Source: an uncultured Candidatus Competibacteraceae bacterium (GTDB lineage Bacteria; Pseudomonadota; Gammaproteobacteria; Competibacterales; Competibacteraceae). From it: a stretch of 8,787 nucleotides of DNA. The DNA lies in assembly GCA_937872125.1 (NCBI GenBank), contig CALMNY010000279.1, positions 1 to 8,787 on the forward strand, in the 5' to 3' direction. The number at the start of each line of letters is the position of its first letter. Position 1 is the stretch's first letter. The notes under the pieces are model-generated. The model searched no databases. It had not been told where the DNA came from and worked only from the letters and a program-made list of their open reading frames with translations. Position numbers and translations under genes: made by a program. Positions 8,755 to 8,787 of the stretch are shown here, in pieces.

Positions 8755-8770
8755 GGTTTCACGTGAAACA
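8755..8770. other. parS: parS-like ParB-binding site in tandem unit 3
   Basis: GGTTTCACGTGAAACA is identical to the site at the rsmA stop codon and lies 36 bp after the second array site. It is 15 of 16 to the consensus. The unit continues to the window end, so more copies may follow. Confidence 0.85.
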
Positions 8771-8787
8771 TCGTTCGCCGACGCTGG

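Larger units (their letters stand above)
8683..8787. repeat. 36-bp tandem repeat array, each unit carrying a parS-like site
   Basis: Three units start at 8683, 8719 and 8755. Each has the 16-bp parS-like site, then an identical 17-bp segment TCGTTCGCCGACGCTGG and a 3-bp tail (CTT in unit 1, TTT in unit 2). The third unit is cut by the window end after 33 bases. Units 1 and 2 differ at two positions. The array begins inside the last codons of rsmA and fills the rest of the window. It is not a CRISPR, because the segments between palindromes are the same in every unit. A minus-strand reading frame through it (repeating FHVKP) is only a translation of the repeat. Confidence 0.92.

Noticed and set aside
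8355..8771. 138-residue minus-strand reading frame with repeated FHVKP
   Set aside because: It reads through the 36-bp parS array and then antisense to rsmA. The periodic protein pattern comes from the DNA repeat.
8683..8787. CRISPR array (about 36-bp period, palindromic repeats)
   Set aside because: The segments between palindromes are identical, not unique spacers, and no cas gene is near. The palindrome matches parS.

Overview
The window is a compact stretch of gammaproteobacterial chromosome. The genes are GC-rich and typical of the group: heptose phosphatase, lysophosphatidate acyltransferase, PhoU, the MurU/AmgK peptidoglycan-recycling pair, LptD, SurA and RsmA. The gmhB-plsC pair resembles the one next to oriC in Pseudomonas, and amgK-murU divergent from lptD-surA-rsmA also has a Pseudomonas counterpart. 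I would not name a genus from this sequence alone. Candidate relatives are environmental gammaproteobacteria that carry AmgK/MurU.

Layout. Positions 1-217 hold no gene. They contain short TTCCGTG direct repeats framed by two parS-like palindromes. gmhB (218-760) and plsC (757-1533) overlap by ATGA. phoU (1617-2300) follows with its own strong ribosome binding site. On the minus strand, amgK (4021-3023) and murU (3026-2358) overlap by ATGA and converge on phoU. lptD starts divergently near 4105, and lptD, surA and rsmA run to 8694 in the plus direction. From 8683 to the window end there is a 36-bp tandem repeat, and each unit carries a parS-like site. No stretch longer than about 220 bases lacks a gene.

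Theme. Most genes serve the envelope: LPS core heptose (GmhB), phosphatidic acid (PlsC), MurNAc salvage (AmgK/MurU), LPS export (LptD) and outer-membrane protein folding (SurA). RsmA matures 16S rRNA and PhoU acts in phosphate signalling.

The unusual part is not a gene. Six near-consensus ParB-binding (parS) sites lie in 8.8 kb: two upstream of gmhB, one inside the rsmA coding sequence, one containing the rsmA stop codon, and two more in the 36-bp tandem array, which is cut by the window edge. This suggests a centromere-like region near the chromosome origin. parA and parB are not in the window, so the ParB link rests on the motif.
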